64,000 bases of DNA from Pseudomonas oryzihabitans (GTDB lineage: Bacteria > Pseudomonadota > Gammaproteobacteria > Pseudomonadales > Pseudomonadaceae), in assembly GCF_014522265.1 (NCBI RefSeq), contig NZ_CP017024.1:1206001-1270000 (forward strand), in the 5' to 3' direction. How positions within the stretch are numbered: the first letter of the stretch is position 1; every line of letters starts with the position of its first letter. The position numbers were made by a program, and so were the translations under genes. The notes under the pieces are model-generated. The model saw only the letters and a program-made list of their open reading frames with translations, had not been told where the DNA came from and ran no database searches. This document shows positions 27,415 to 37,031 of this stretch, piece after piece.

Positions 27415-28242
27415 ATGAACGGACAACAGGAAAACGCCCGCCTCTGGTCGGCCCGCGGGCTGGGCGGCGTCGAGCTGCTGCACGCCCGCTATCGCCGCCA
27501 GCGCTTCGCCCCCCATGTGCACGAAGGCTATGTGCTCACCGTGATCGAGCGCGGCGCCCAGCGCTTTAGCCACCGCGGCGCCGAGCACCTGGCCGCGGCC
27601 GGCAGCATGGTGCTGATCAACCCGGACGAGTTGCACACCGGTGCGACAGCGGTCGAGGAAGGCTGGCAGTACCGCGGCTTCTATCCGACGCTGGCGCAGC
27701 TGATGCCGGTCTTCGCCGAACTGGGATGCCCGATGGACGCCACCCCGGCCTTCGCCACCAGCGTGCTGCACGATCCCCAGGTGAGTGCGGCCTTCAGCCA
27801 GCTGCATCGGTTGGCCGACCATGGCGCCGAGGCGCTGGAGCAGCAGACCGCCTGGCGTGAGGCGCTGCTGTTGCTGTTCGGCCGCCACGCCTGCCTGGGC
27901 ACTATCCCGCAGCCGGGTCGAGAACCCCTGGCGGTGCAGCGCGCCCGCGAATTGCTCGGCCAGCGGTTGCAGCAACCGCCCAGCCTCGAAGAGCTGGCCC
28001 AGGCCGTGGGGCTGTCGCCCTTTCATTTCCTGCGGGTGTTCCGCCGGGCGACGGGCCTGCCGCCCCACGCCTGGCTCAAGCAGCAGCGCCTGACCCGCGC
28101 CCAGGGCCTGCTGCGGGCCGACTGGGCGCCCCTGGACGTGGCCCTGCAACTGGGCTTCGCCGACCAGAGTCATCTCACTCGCCAGTTCAAGCAGGCCTAC
28201 GGGGTGGCACCGGGCGCCTATCGCCGCGCCTGGCACGGCTAG
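27415..28242 (+). CDS. AraC-family transcriptional regulator
   Basis: A 275-residue regulator with an N-terminal cupin-like effector domain (RFAPHVHEGYVLTVIERGAQ, NPDELHTGATAVEEGW) and a C-terminal AraC HTH pair (SLEELAQAVGLSPFHFLRVFRR and LDVALQLGFADQSHLTRQFK). AraC regulators with this arginine-rich cupin commonly sit beside AzlCD or LysE exporters and sense amino acids. Same orientation and 36 bases after azlD, so probably in one operon or autoregulated with it. Confidence 0.92.
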   Translation: MNGQQENARLWSARGLGGVELLHARYRRQRFAPHVHEGYVLTVIERGAQRFSHRGAEHLAAAGSMVLINPDELHTGATAVEEGWQYRGFYPTLAQLMPVFAELGCPMDATPAFATSVLHDPQVSAAFSQLHRLADHGAEALEQQTAWREALLLLFGRHACLGTIPQPGREPLAVQRARELLGQRLQQPPSLEELAQAVGLSPFHFLRVFRRATGLPPHAWLKQQRLTRAQGLLRADWAPLDVALQLGFADQSHLTRQFKQAYGVAPGAYRRAWHG

Positions 28243-28416
28243 CCGGACACCGACGAACGGTCCTGGCCGCTGAAGCGGCGTGCCAGAGCCCTGCAAGCGG
28301 TAACGAGGCCTGGCTGACCGGAGCGCCGGAGAAACTTTTCGTGGTCGCCTCGGGCCTAGTCAGGAAGGGCGCCGGAGCTGCCGGCCGCTCTCCCCTGCCC
28401 CTTTGGAGTTACCGGT

Positions 28417-28641
28417 ATGACACTGGAAGAACGCATCCGCCAGCGCGCCTATGAAATCTGGGAACGCGAAGGTCGTCCCCATGGCCAGGATTTCGAGCAC
28501 TGGTTTCAGGCCAACCGCGAACTGGAAGACCAGCCCGACGACAACCTGACTCAGGTCGGCGGCATCCAGAGCAGCGTCGCCCCGCCGGCACCCAAGCCGC
28601 GCAGCCGGTCGCGCAAGAAGGCGACCGCGGGCGACGCCTGA
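28417..28641 (+). CDS. DUF2934 small protein
   Basis: 74 residues. The N-terminal half is the DUF2934 helix pair (EERIRQRAYEIWEREGRPHGQ then DFEHWFQANRELE), and the C-terminus is a Ser/Arg/Lys-rich basic tail (PKPRSRSRKKATAG) suggesting nucleic-acid binding. Function unknown. The family is common in stress-associated loci. Confidence 0.88.
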   Translation: MTLEERIRQRAYEIWEREGRPHGQDFEHWFQANRELEDQPDDNLTQVGGIQSSVAPPAPKPRSRSRKKATAGDA

Positions 28642-28653
28642 AGCCAGGCGCCC

Positions 28654-29967
28654 TTACTTGCGGATCATGTCGGCCGCCCGCTGGGTGGCCTCCGAGGTGC
28701 GCGTGGCCAGCTTGCGTACCTCGTCCGCCACCACGGCGAAGCCACGGCCGGCTTCACCGGCGCGGGCGGCCTCGATGGCGGCATTGAGCGCCAGCAGGTT
28801 GGTCTGGGCAGCGATGCCCTGGATGGAGCCGACGATCTCGGTCACCTTCTGCAGGTTCTCTTCCATGGTGCGGTGCTGGTCTTCCTGGTTGCCGCGCAAG
28901 GATTCCTGCTCGTGCAGGGCATGGACATCGGCCAGCGCGCCCACCACCCGCAACGGCGTGCCATCGGCGGTGCGCCGGGTCTGACCACGGGCGCGGAACC
29001 AGCGCACCTCGTTGTTCTTCAGCACCAGGCGATAGGTGATGTCGAAGCCGGTGCGGCCGCTGCGGTCATTGATGTGCGCACCGAAGGCCTCCAGTACCCG
29101 CTCGCGATCGTCCGGGTAGAGGCGCGAGGCCCAGCTGTCCAGCACATCGGGAAACTCCTGGACGGTCTCGTAACCGAGCAGGTGGCGAAATTGCGGCGAC
29201 CACCAGAAGGGATTCCTGGGATTGAGCGGATCGCCGGCGATCACCTCCATGTCCCAGAGGCCGTCGTTGAGCATCTCCCGCGCCAACTCGAAACGGGTCA
29301 GGGTGACGTCCAGTTCCTGATCGCGCAGGCGCTGGTCATGGATGTCGCGCAGGGAGCCAGCCACCCGCAGCGGTACGCCGCGCTCGTCACGCAGGGTGGC
29401 GCCGGTGGCGCGCATCCAGCGGTATTCGCCGGACTTCAGGGCGATGCGATACTGGACATCGAAGGGGGTCTGACCGCTGCGATCCTTCATGTGGGCGGCG
29501 AAGGCGTCCAGCACCCAGGCGCTGTCTTCCGGATGCAGGCGCTTGGCCCAGCTGCCGAGTTCGCTGGGAAAATCGCGTTCATCGCGAAAGCCGAGCATGG
29601 CGCGGAACTGATCAGACCACCAGAAGGCGTTGCGCGGATTGACCGGATCGCCGGCCACCACCTCCATGTCCCAGAGGCCTTCGCTGGAACCCTGGCTGAC
29701 CAGCTCGAAGCGGGTCCCCAGGCGCCTGGCCAGCGTCTCGCTTTCGGCCATGCGCGCCGTCAGGGTGGCATTGTCCTGACTCAGCGTCTGCACCTGCTGC
29801 TGCAATTCCCGCTGCTGTACCAGCCGCGCCTGCAGCCCCTTGGTCAGGCGTGCCAGGGCAGGATCGCCCTGGAAGCTGCCGCTCTCGGCCAGGGGGGTGA
29901 CGGTCTCCGTCGCCGCGGCCAGGATATCCAGCGCGCGCATGATCGAGTAGTGCTTGAGCAAGGCCAT
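28654..29967 (-). CDS. Cytosolic PAS-PAS methyl-accepting receptor with short signalling tip
   Basis: 437 residues with no membrane helix. A coiled coil (~55-100) precedes two near-identical tandem PAS domains, each beginning SEGLWDMEV or NDGLWDMEV, then GDPxNPRNxFWWS and a heme/ligand-type core ending SLRDIH or ALADVH. The MCP part is only about 90 residues and contains the CheA/CheW-binding tip ([32 protein letters not shown]). Normal methylation helices are missing. The 2-PAS layout resembles BdlA, but the shortened tip differs. The ATG 29967 has AAGGA upstream; the longer frame from 30342 lacks support. Confidence 0.85.
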   Translation of the reverse strand: MALLKHYSIMRALDILAAATETVTPLAESGSFQGDPALARLTKGLQARLVQQRELQQQVQTLSQDNATLTARMAESETLARRLGTRFELVSQGSSEGLWDMEVVAGDPVNPRNAFWWSDQFRAMLGFRDERDFPSELGSWAKRLHPEDSAWVLDAFAAHMKDRSGQTPFDVQYRIALKSGEYRWMRATGATLRDERGVPLRVAGSLRDIHDQRLRDQELDVTLTRFELAREMLNDGLWDMEVIAGDPLNPRNPFWWSPQFRHLLGYETVQEFPDVLDSWASRLYPDDRERVLEAFGAHINDRSGRTGFDITYRLVLKNNEVRWFRARGQTRRTADGTPLRVVGALADVHALHEQESLRGNQEDQHRTMEENLQKVTEIVGSIQGIAAQTNLLALNAAIEAARAGEAGRGFAVVADEVRKLATRTSEATQRAADMIRK

Positions 29968-30095
29968 GATCGAATCCTTAGAGGGAGCAGCCGCGGCAAG
30001 GGCTGCGCGCGATCCGAGTCCCTGTATCGGCCTCGCCGCTTCGCTCTTTAGCCCGTTCCAGAGCCTTTTTTCCCTGTCGCCGCTCTGCCGGTCGA

Positions 30096-31037
30096 TTAGC
30101 GCCAGTCGTCCAGCAGCCAGACCTCGGGATGATCGTAATGGGCTTCGCCCCGGTGCAGGGTGATGCCCAGGATCTCGCTGCGAAACCCTTCCGCCAGCAG
30201 CCAGCGGTAGGCCCCCAGGCGGGCGGTGTTGACGCCGGCCAGCAGGCGCTGCTGGCCATGGTCCCGGGCCAGGCCATCGCAGGCGGCGATCAGCCGGGCG
30301 AAGCGCGCCTCGGCCCCCGTACCGGGCAGGACCGCCGCGCACTTCACATAGCAGACCCCGGTGCCCGCCTCGCTGTGGGGCCCGAAATGGCAGACGGCGA
30401 AGCCCTCCGCCCGGCCCTGCGCGTCCTGCAGCAGCAGACTCTCGCCGAGTTGCTGTTCACGTACCGCGGCCATCTCGGCGGAAACGTCCAGCCCTGGCGC
30501 ATTGGCCCGGCCCAGTTCGGCGCAGGACGCCAGCAGCCGGTCGGGCTCGGCCGCCAGGGAAAAGCGCAGCGCCGGCGGCGCCGCCTGTGTTTGCAACGGA
30601 CGCGCCATCACCGCGGTCAGGGTACGCGGCCAGAAGCCGAAGCCCTGGTAGAGCCCCAGGTGCCGCGGACTGTCGGGAAAGGTGAAGAGTCCGGCATGCA
30701 CCAGCTGCCAGGCGTCGAGCTGCTCGACCGCGGCGCCCATCAGCGCCTTGGCCACCTTGGCGTCCCAGTAGTCCGGGTGCACCGCCAGCGGGCCGAGGAT
30801 GCCGTGGCGCCCCCAGCGGGTGACGCAGACGGCGCCGACCAGGCGCTCGCCGTCGAGGGCCTTGAACCAAGCGGTGTGGGGCGCGGCGAAGCGACTGCGC
30901 ACATAGTCGCGGTCATTCCAGAATTCGCCCGGCTCGGCGGCGCCCATCCAGGTGGCGAACGCCAGGCGCACCACTTCGGTGGTGGCCGGCAGGTCGGCGG
31001 CGGTGAGGGGTTCGACACTGAAGGTAGGGCTGGACAT
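30096..31037 (-). CDS. GNAT-family N-acetyltransferase
   Basis: A 313-residue protein with an N-terminal GNAT fold: [43 protein letters not shown] shows the acetyl-CoA-binding strand and loop ([19 protein letters not shown]), and [11 protein letters not shown] closes it. The C-terminal half looks like a second degenerate GNAT domain ([29 protein letters not shown]). The substrate is unknown. The ATG at 31037 starts the fold; longer frames upstream are unsupported. Follows the antiporter-type gene in the same direction. Confidence 0.88.
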   Translation of the reverse strand: MSSPTFSVEPLTAADLPATTEVVRLAFATWMGAAEPGEFWNDRDYVRSRFAAPHTAWFKALDGERLVGAVCVTRWGRHGILGPLAVHPDYWDAKVAKALMGAAVEQLDAWQLVHAGLFTFPDSPRHLGLYQGFGFWPRTLTAVMARPLQTQAAPPALRFSLAAEPDRLLASCAELGRANAPGLDVSAEMAAVREQQLGESLLLQDAQGRAEGFAVCHFGPHSEAGTGVCYVKCAAVLPGTGAEARFARLIAACDGLARDHGQQRLLAGVNTARLGAYRWLLAEGFRSEILGITLHRGEAHYDHPEVWLLDDWR

Positions 31038-31107
31038 GGGGCGGCTCCTGGGCTGTAGGCCTTGGACCCGCCCAGCCGGGGCTTTGCGCCCGGCCGGCAA
31101 TCGCCGG

Positions 31108-32427
31108 TTACAGCAGCAGCACCGCCGCCCAGCCGAACAGCAGCATCGGCAGGCTGAAATGCAGGAAGGACGGCACCACGGTGTCCCAGATATGGCTGTG
31201 CTGGCCGTCCACATTGAGACCCGAGGTGGGGCCCAGGGTGGAATCCGAGGCTGGCGAACCCGAGTCGCCCAGGGCGCCGGCGGTGCCGATCAGGCAGACG
31301 ATGGCCAGCGGCGAAAAGCCCAGGTGCAGGCACAGCGGCCCCAGGATGGCGGCGAGGATGGGCACGCTGGAAAAGGACGAGCCGATGCCCAGGGTCACCA
31401 GCATGCCCAGCAGCAGGAGCAGCAGCGCGCCCAGGGCGCGGTTGTCACCGATCAGGCCGGCAGCGGTGGCGGCCAGGTCCTTGATCTGGCCGGTGGCGGT
31501 CAGCACCTCGGCGAAGCCGCCGGCGGTGAGCATGATGAAGCCGATCACCGCCATCATCTTCGCGCCCTCGCTGAACAGGTCGTCCGCCTCGCGCCAGCGC
31601 ACCACGCCGGTGGCGGTGAAGACCACGAAGCCGACCAGGGCACCGAGGATCATGGAGTCCAGCCAGAGCTGCACGCCAAAGGCGGCGATCACGGCGACCA
31701 GCGCCACCAGCAGGGTGCGGCCGTTGTAGGGGCGGTCGGCCCGCTCGGTGCGCGCCACCAGGTTGAGGTCGTACTGTCGCGGCCGGCGATAGCTGACGAA
31801 AACCGCCAGCAGCAGGCCGACCACCATGCCCAGGGCCGGCAGCAGCATGGCGCGACTGGGGTCCACGCCGCTGACGTCGACGCCGGCGCGGGCCACGCTG
31901 GCCAGCAGGATGTCGTGCAGATAGAGGCTGCCGAAGCCCACCGGCAGGAACATGTAGGGGGCGATCAGGCCGAAGGTCATGACGCAGGACAGCCGCCGGC
32001 GATCCAGCTCCAGGCGCGTCAGCACATAGAGCAGCGGCGGCACCAGCAGCGGGATGAAGGCGATGTGGATGGGCAGGATGTTCTGCGAGGCGATGGATAC
32101 CGCCAGCAGCAGACCGAGCAGCGCCCAGCGCAGCGAACGTCCGCCCTGGCTGGCCTGCCGCTCCATTAGCGCCAGGGCGCGATCAGCCAGCATGTGCGCC
32201 AGCCCGGACTGGCTGATGGCCACGGCGAAGGCGCCCAGCAACGCATAGGAGAGCGCCACCTTGGCGCCATTGCCCAGGCCGGCGTTGAAGGCCAGCAGGG
32301 TGCCTTCCAGGCCCAGGCCGCCGACCAGACCACCGGCCACCGCCCCGGCGATCATCGCCACCACCACATGCACCCGGGCCAGACTCAGCATCAGCATGAG
32401 TCCTACCGCCACCACCACCGCATTCAT
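31108..32427 (-). CDS. Na+/H+ antiporter-family membrane transporter
   Basis: A 439-residue, 11-12-helix carrier of the Na+/H+ antiporter (YuiF-like) family. Key stretches: LSYALLGAFAVAISQSGLAHMLADRA, SIASQNILPIHIAFIPLLVPPLL, GIGSSFSSVPILAAILGPLCL, and the Gly/Ser/Asp-rich GTAGALGDSGSPASDSTLGPTSGLN near the end. Members are annotated both as Na+/H+ antiporters and as amino-acid permeases, so the substrate is open. The ATG at 32427 begins a clean membrane segment. Confidence 0.85.
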   Translation of the reverse strand: MNAVVVAVGLMLMLSLARVHVVVAMIAGAVAGGLVGGLGLEGTLLAFNAGLGNGAKVALSYALLGAFAVAISQSGLAHMLADRALALMERQASQGGRSLRWALLGLLLAVSIASQNILPIHIAFIPLLVPPLLYVLTRLELDRRRLSCVMTFGLIAPYMFLPVGFGSLYLHDILLASVARAGVDVSGVDPSRAMLLPALGMVVGLLLAVFVSYRRPRQYDLNLVARTERADRPYNGRTLLVALVAVIAAFGVQLWLDSMILGALVGFVVFTATGVVRWREADDLFSEGAKMMAVIGFIMLTAGGFAEVLTATGQIKDLAATAAGLIGDNRALGALLLLLLGMLVTLGIGSSFSSVPILAAILGPLCLHLGFSPLAIVCLIGTAGALGDSGSPASDSTLGPTSGLNVDGQHSHIWDTVVPSFLHFSLPMLLFGWAAVLLL

Positions 32428-32728
32428 CGCCGACTCCGCACCACCAAAAGGGCGCGCACTCTGCCGCAGCCCGGCGCGGGCGTCAAAGGCGCGGGATGGA
32501 TGGCGCGGCGTCCCGCGTGTCCACAGCAGCCGGGCCGGGCTGCGCATGGAACCCTCCCGGTGGGGACTGCCGGTCGCGGCCGAGGAACAGCCGGCAGGCG
32601 TTCCGCCGCCGAGCGGTCCCGCGCGCAGGAAAGCTTCCTGCCCACGCCAGCCCTCTGGAATGAACCTTTCAGCGCCTGGGGGCGTCTGACGCGGACGCTT
32701 CCCCGGTCACGCCAAGGATGAACGGCCC
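32428..32728. other. Divergent intergenic stretch without recognised signals
   Basis: About 300 bases between the antiporter-type gene (minus) and the DUF3509-like gene (plus). It should contain both promoters. I see no strong promoter, operator or small gene; the frames across it are Pro/Arg-rich noise. Confidence 0.4.
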
Positions 32729-33013
32729 ATGCAAGACGCCATCGACATGTTGATCACCGCCTTCAGTCCGCACTCCTGCCTGGCCGTCCCGCGGCGCGCC
32801 GATCGCACCCTGCTGTTCACCGTCACCGACACGGCCCGCGCGGTCACGGTCACCAAGGCGATTCCCCTGTGCAGCCTGGAATGCACGGCCACCCTGGCCA
32901 CGGTGATCAAGGATCTGCAGCGCGATCTCGACCGGGCGCTCGGCACCCTGAGCCCGGCAAGCCTCGCCGACCTGCGCCAGCGTGGTCCGAGGGTGCAGCG
33001 GTTCGAGAGCTGA
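32729..33013 (+). CDS. DUF3509-like small protein
   Basis: 94 residues, MQDAIDMLITAFSPHSCLAV..., with a beta-rich middle (RTLLFTVTDTARAVTVTKAI) and a helical C-terminus (TVIKDLQRDLDRALGTLSPASLADL). Size, pattern and host suggest DUF3509, a Pseudomonas-specific family of unknown function; the match is by pattern only. Monocistronic, followed by a REP-like palindrome. Confidence 0.6.
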   Translation: MQDAIDMLITAFSPHSCLAVPRRADRTLLFTVTDTARAVTVTKAIPLCSLECTATLATVIKDLQRDLDRALGTLSPASLADLRQRGPRVQRFES

Positions 33014-33050
33014 GAGGAGTTGGCCGGGGGATTGAGCGTTGGCTGAGTCG

Positions 33051-33085
33051 CCCTCACCCCAGCCCTCTCCCTGAGGGAGAGGGGG
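33051..33085 (+). repeat. REP-like palindrome (copy 1 of 5)
   Basis: CCCTCACCCCAGCCCTCTCC then CTGAGGGAGAGGGGG: an asymmetrical head followed by a palindromic CTCTCCCTGAGGGAGAG. Four more copies with the same core lie at 62940-63218. It sits between the DUF3509-like gene and xylH. Confidence 0.85.
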
Positions 33086-33115
33086 CGCTACGGAGTGAGA
33101 GGTAGTTCTGCCGTA

Positions 33116-33145
33116 GGGTGGATGACGGCGCAGCCTCATCCACCC
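33116..33145. repeat. GGGTGGATGA hairpin, Pseudomonas-type intergenic repeat
   Basis: GGGTGGATGA / TCATCCACCC with a 10-base loop, right after the REP-like element and 14 bases past the xylH stop. The GTAGGGTGGATGA motif recurs between genes in Pseudomonas genomes (my recollection). It may end xylH transcription, though no U-tract follows. Confidence 0.55.
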
Positions 33146-33158
33146 CTGGCCATGCCGC

Positions 33159-34295
33159 TCAGCGCCGGCTGGTGCGGGTGCTGACGTCGACCCAGACCGC
33201 CAGGACCAGGATGCTGCCCTTGACGATCATCTGCCAGTAGCTGTCCACGTCGAGCATGGACATACCATTGTCCAGACTGGCGATCACCAGGGCGCCGAGC
33301 AGGGCGCCGTAGACGGTGCCCGAGCCGCCGCGCATGGAGGTGCCGCCGATGAAGCAGGCGGCGATGGCGTCCAGTTCGCCCATGGTGCCGGCCGAGGGCG
33401 AGCCGGCGGCCAGGCGGGCGGTGTTGACCAGACCGGCCAGGGCGCACATCACGCCCATCAGGCCGAAGATGCCGAGCTTGATCGCCTGGACGTTGATGCC
33501 CGACAGCCGCGTGGCTTCCAGGTTGCTGCCCACCGCATAGATGCGCCGGCCAAATACCGTCTGGCTGGTGATGTAGCTGAACACCCCGAGCAGCACCAGC
33601 AGGATCAGCACCGGCACCGGGATGCCGTCATAGCGGTTGAGGGTCTGGATGAAGGCCACCAGCACCACGCCGATCACCACCACCCGCAGCACGTCGCGCC
33701 ACAGCGGCGCGAGGGCGAGGCCGAGGGTCTTGCGCTTGCTGCGCTGGCGCCAGGTCAGCACCACGGCCACCGCGAACAGCAGCACGCCCAGGACGCTGCC
33801 CACCACCGGCGGCAGATAGCCCTGGCCGAGGTAGACCAGTTCCGGCGACACCGGGGCGACGGTGACGCCGCCGGTGAGACCGAGCAGCACCCCGCGAAAG
33901 GCCAGCATGCCGCCCAGGCCGACGATGAACGACGGTATCCCCCGATAGGCGCTCAGGTAGCCGTTGATCAGGCCGATCAGCAGACCGCCGGCGGCCACCG
34001 CCAGCAGGGTGATCGGCAGGGGCACGTGGTAGGTGACGTCGAGTATCGCCGCCACCCCGCCGAGCAGGCCGAGTTGCGAGCCCACCGACAGGTCGATCTC
34101 GCCGGCGATGATCACCAGCACCATGCCGCAGGCGAGGATGCCGGTGATGGACATCTGCCGCAGCAGGTTGGAGAGGTTGCGCGGGGTAACGAAGCCGCCT
34201 TCGGTCTGCCAGCTGAAGAACAGCCAGATCAGGGCCACGGCGATCAGCAGGGCGAGCATCTTGTAACGGGTGAACAGCTGTTTCACGGCGTGCAT
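33159..34295 (-). CDS. xylH: XylH, xylose ABC transporter permease
   Basis: A 378-residue, ~10-helix permease of the ribose/xylose class. Conserved: LSNLLRQMSITGILACGMVLVIIAGEIDLSVGS, ATRLSGINVQAIKLGIFGLMG, and ACFIGGTSMRGGSGTVYGALLGALV. The ATG (34295) shares one base with the xylG stop (TGATG). Last gene of the xylF-G-H uptake operon. Confidence 0.96.
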   Translation of the reverse strand: MHAVKQLFTRYKMLALLIAVALIWLFFSWQTEGGFVTPRNLSNLLRQMSITGILACGMVLVIIAGEIDLSVGSQLGLLGGVAAILDVTYHVPLPITLLAVAAGGLLIGLINGYLSAYRGIPSFIVGLGGMLAFRGVLLGLTGGVTVAPVSPELVYLGQGYLPPVVGSVLGVLLFAVAVVLTWRQRSKRKTLGLALAPLWRDVLRVVVIGVVLVAFIQTLNRYDGIPVPVLILLVLLGVFSYITSQTVFGRRIYAVGSNLEATRLSGINVQAIKLGIFGLMGVMCALAGLVNTARLAAGSPSAGTMGELDAIAACFIGGTSMRGGSGTVYGALLGALVIASLDNGMSMLDVDSYWQMIVKGSILVLAVWVDVSTRTSRR

Positions 34296-35851
34296 CAGAA
34301 GTGCTCCCGGGCTTGGGCGACCGCCCGTTCGGTGGTACCCAGGGCCGCGGCCAGTACCCGCTCCTGGGTCAGATTCTCATTGGGGAAATCGCCGCGCAGC
34401 CGGCCTTCGCCGAGCACCAGTACCCGGTCGGAGACGCCGAGCACCTCGGCCAACTCCGAGGAGACCATGACGATGGCCACGCCCTCCGCCGCGAGCAGGC
34501 CGATCAGCCGGTAGATCTCGAACTTGGCGCCGACGTCGACGCCGCGGGTGGGCTCGTCGAGGATCAGCACCTTGGGCCGCGCCAGCAGCATCTTGGCGAG
34601 CACCGCCTTCTGCTGGTTGCCGCCGGAGAGGCCGGTGATGGGCAGGAAGGGGCTGCTGGTCTTTAGCTGTAGCCGGGCGATCTCGGTGTCGATGCAGGAC
34701 AGTTCCGCCTCGCTGTCGATGCGACTCAGGTGGGCGAATCTGTCCAGCACCGTGAGGGTGATGTTCGAGCCCACGCCCAGGTCGGGAATGATGCCCTGGC
34801 GCTTGCGATCCTCCGGTACCAAGCAGAGGCCGGCGCGGATGGATTTCAGCGGGGTGCGGGTATCGATGCGCTGGCCATTGAGCCAGACCTCGCCTTCGTA
34901 ACGGCCGTCGTAGGCACCGAAGATGGCCGAGACCAGTTCGGTGCGCCCGGCGCCCACCAGCCCGGCGATGCCGAGGATCTCGCCGGCGCGCACGGCGAAG
35001 GAGACGTCGTCGACGCGCTTGCGCTGGGGATTGTCGACGTCCAGGCAGGTGAAGTGACGCGCCTCGAAGATCACCTCGCCGATCTGGTGGGGGATCTGTG
35101 GATAGAGGTTGGTCATGGCGCGGCCGACCATCTGGGTGATGATGCGGTCGACGTCCATCTCGGCCATGGGCGTGGTGGCGATGTGCTTGCCGTCGCGGAT
35201 CACCGTGATGGTGTCGCAGATGGCCGCCACCTCGTCGAGCTTGTGCGAGATGTAGACGCAGGCCACGCCCTGGGCCTTGAGGTCGCGGATGATGTCCAGC
35301 AGCACGGCGATCTCGGAGGTGGTGAGCGCCGAGGTCGGCTCGTCGAGGATCAACAGCCGGGCGTTCTTGTTCAGCGCCTTGGCGATCTCCACCAGTTGCT
35401 GCAGACCGCCGCCGTACTGGGACACCGGCAGGGCCACGTTCATGTCCGGCACCTTGAGCCGGCGCATCAGCTCGGCCGAGCGCTGCAGCATGGTCGGGTA
35501 GTCCAGCCGCCCGCCGAAGCGACGCGGCTCGTGGCCCATGAAGATGTTCTCGGCCACGGACAGATCGGGTACCAGGGTCAGTTCCTGGTGGATGATGACG
35601 ATGCCGGCCGCCTCGGATTCGGCGATGGACTGGGCTTCCAGCGGACGCCCGTCCCAGCGGATCTCGCCTTCCCAGGTGCCGTGGGGATAGACCGCCGACA
35701 GGACCTTCATCAGGGTGGACTTGCCGGCGCCGTTCTCGCCGCACAGCCCTACGCATTCGCCCGGACGCACCTTGAGATCGATGCCGTCCAGCGCCCGCAC
35801 CCCGCCAAAGCTCTTGGCGATGCCGTGCATTTCCAGCAGATAGTCGGCCAT
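34295..35851 (-). CDS. xylG: XylG, xylose ABC transporter ATP-binding protein
   Basis: A 518-residue protein with two fused ABC ATPase domains, as in RbsA/XylG. The N-terminal domain has Walker [10 protein letters not shown] and a Walker [12 protein letters not shown]; the C-terminal domain has the degenerate Walker [10 protein letters not shown] typical of the family, signature [12 protein letters not shown], and [11 protein letters not shown]. Energises XylH. Starts 63 bases after the xylF stop. Confidence 0.96.
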   Translation of the reverse strand: MADYLLEMHGIAKSFGGVRALDGIDLKVRPGECVGLCGENGAGKSTLMKVLSAVYPHGTWEGEIRWDGRPLEAQSIAESEAAGIVIIHQELTLVPDLSVAENIFMGHEPRRFGGRLDYPTMLQRSAELMRRLKVPDMNVALPVSQYGGGLQQLVEIAKALNKNARLLILDEPTSALTTSEIAVLLDIIRDLKAQGVACVYISHKLDEVAAICDTITVIRDGKHIATTPMAEMDVDRIITQMVGRAMTNLYPQIPHQIGEVIFEARHFTCLDVDNPQRKRVDDVSFAVRAGEILGIAGLVGAGRTELVSAIFGAYDGRYEGEVWLNGQRIDTRTPLKSIRAGLCLVPEDRKRQGIIPDLGVGSNITLTVLDRFAHLSRIDSEAELSCIDTEIARLQLKTSSPFLPITGLSGGNQQKAVLAKMLLARPKVLILDEPTRGVDVGAKFEIYRLIGLLAAEGVAIVMVSSELAEVLGVSDRVLVLGEGRLRGDFPNENLTQERVLAAALGTTERAVAQAREHF

Positions 35852-35914
35852 GGCCGCTCCTTGCCCAGGGGCCGTCCGACGCCAGGCGTCAGACGGCCAG
35901 CCGGTGGCCAGTGG

Positions 35915-36916
35915 TTATTTGCCGTCGATCTGGGCCTGGGTGTAGAAGCCGTCCTTGACCAGCAGGTCGACGTTGGCCTTGGTCAGCTCGGTGGGGGTGA
36001 GCAGCAGGGTGTCGACCTTCTTGGTGCCGTTGTCGTAGCTGGAGTTGAAGGCCGGCTTCTCGTTGCGCACCAGTTGCACCGACAGCTTGGCCGCCTCGGA
36101 GGCGATCAGCTTGAGCGGCTTGTAGACGGTCATGGTCTGGGTCCCGGCGATCACCCGCTTGATGGCGGCGAGGTCGGCGTCCTGACCGGACACGGCGACC
36201 TTGCCGGCCAGCTTCTGCGCGGCCAGGGCCTGGATGGCACCGCCGGCGGTGGCGTCGTTGGAGGCGACGATGCCGTCGATCTTGTTGTCGTTGGCGGTCA
36301 GGGCGTTCTCGACAATGGCCAGGGCCTCGGTCGGGTTCCACTCCTTGACCCACTGCTGGCCGACGATCTTGACGTCGCCCTTGTCGATGGCCGGCTGCAG
36401 GACCTTCATCTGGCCCTGGCGGAGGATCTTGGCGTTGTTGTCGGTGGGCGCGCCGCCGAGCAGGAAGAAGTTGCCCTTGGGCTGGGCCTTGAGCACGCCA
36501 CCGGCCTGCATCTCGCCGACCTTCTCGTTATCGAAGGAGATGTAGGCGTCGATGTCGGCGTTGAGGATCAGACGATCATAGGAGATCACCTTGACCCCGG
36601 CCTTCTTGGCCTCGGCCACCACGTTGTTCAGCACCGTGGCGTTGAACGGCACGATGACGATGGCATCCACGCCGCGGGAGATCAGGTTCTCGATCTGCGA
36701 CAGCTGGCGCTGCTCGTTGGCGTCGGCGGATTGCACATAGACCTTGGCGCCGAGTTGCTCGGCGGCGGCGACAAAGTAGTCGCGGTCACGGGCCCAGCGC
36801 TCCAGGCGCAGGTCGTCGATGGAGAAACCGATCTTGGGATGCTGGGCGTCGGCCTGGGCGAAACCGGTGGTGCACAGCGCGAGCAGACCGGCGAGCAGGG
36901 TCGTCTTGAAATTCAT
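35915..36916 (-). CDS. xylF: XylF, periplasmic xylose-binding protein
   Basis: A 333-residue periplasmic binding protein of the ribose/xylose type. Signal peptide TTLLAGLLALCTTGFAQA, then PKIGFSIDDLRLERWARDRDYF, GVDAIVIVPFNATVLNNVV, and the C-terminal VAVSGQDADLAAIKRVIAGTQ typical of XylF. The ATG at 36916 starts the signal peptide; the frame opening at 36991 is longer without support. Confidence 0.96.
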   Translation of the reverse strand: MNFKTTLLAGLLALCTTGFAQADAQHPKIGFSIDDLRLERWARDRDYFVAAAEQLGAKVYVQSADANEQRQLSQIENLISRGVDAIVIVPFNATVLNNVVAEAKKAGVKVISYDRLILNADIDAYISFDNEKVGEMQAGGVLKAQPKGNFFLLGGAPTDNNAKILRQGQMKVLQPAIDKGDVKIVGQQWVKEWNPTEALAIVENALTANDNKIDGIVASNDATAGGAIQALAAQKLAGKVAVSGQDADLAAIKRVIAGTQTMTVYKPLKLIASEAAKLSVQLVRNEKPAFNSSYDNGTKKVDTLLLTPTELTKANVDLLVKDGFYTQAQIDGK

Positions 36917-36990
36917 GGTGGCGTCCTTGGTTATTGTTGTTGTGGAGCGAGAGAACGGATTTGAGTGTAACGATTCAGCGCACTTGCACA

Positions 36991-37023
36991 AGCGGGTCAG
37001 GCAGGCTTTTCTGCCGACCCGCT
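36991..37023 (-). terminator. Hairpin between xylA and xylF
   Basis: AGCGGGTC / GACCCGCT with an inner GGCAG/CTGCC and a TTTT-containing loop, nine bases after the xylA stop. On the minus strand it is followed by TGTGC, so there is no U-tract. It may attenuate rather than stop, or stabilise the xylA mRNA 3' end. Confidence 0.55.
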
Positions 37024-37031
37024 CGCGATCG

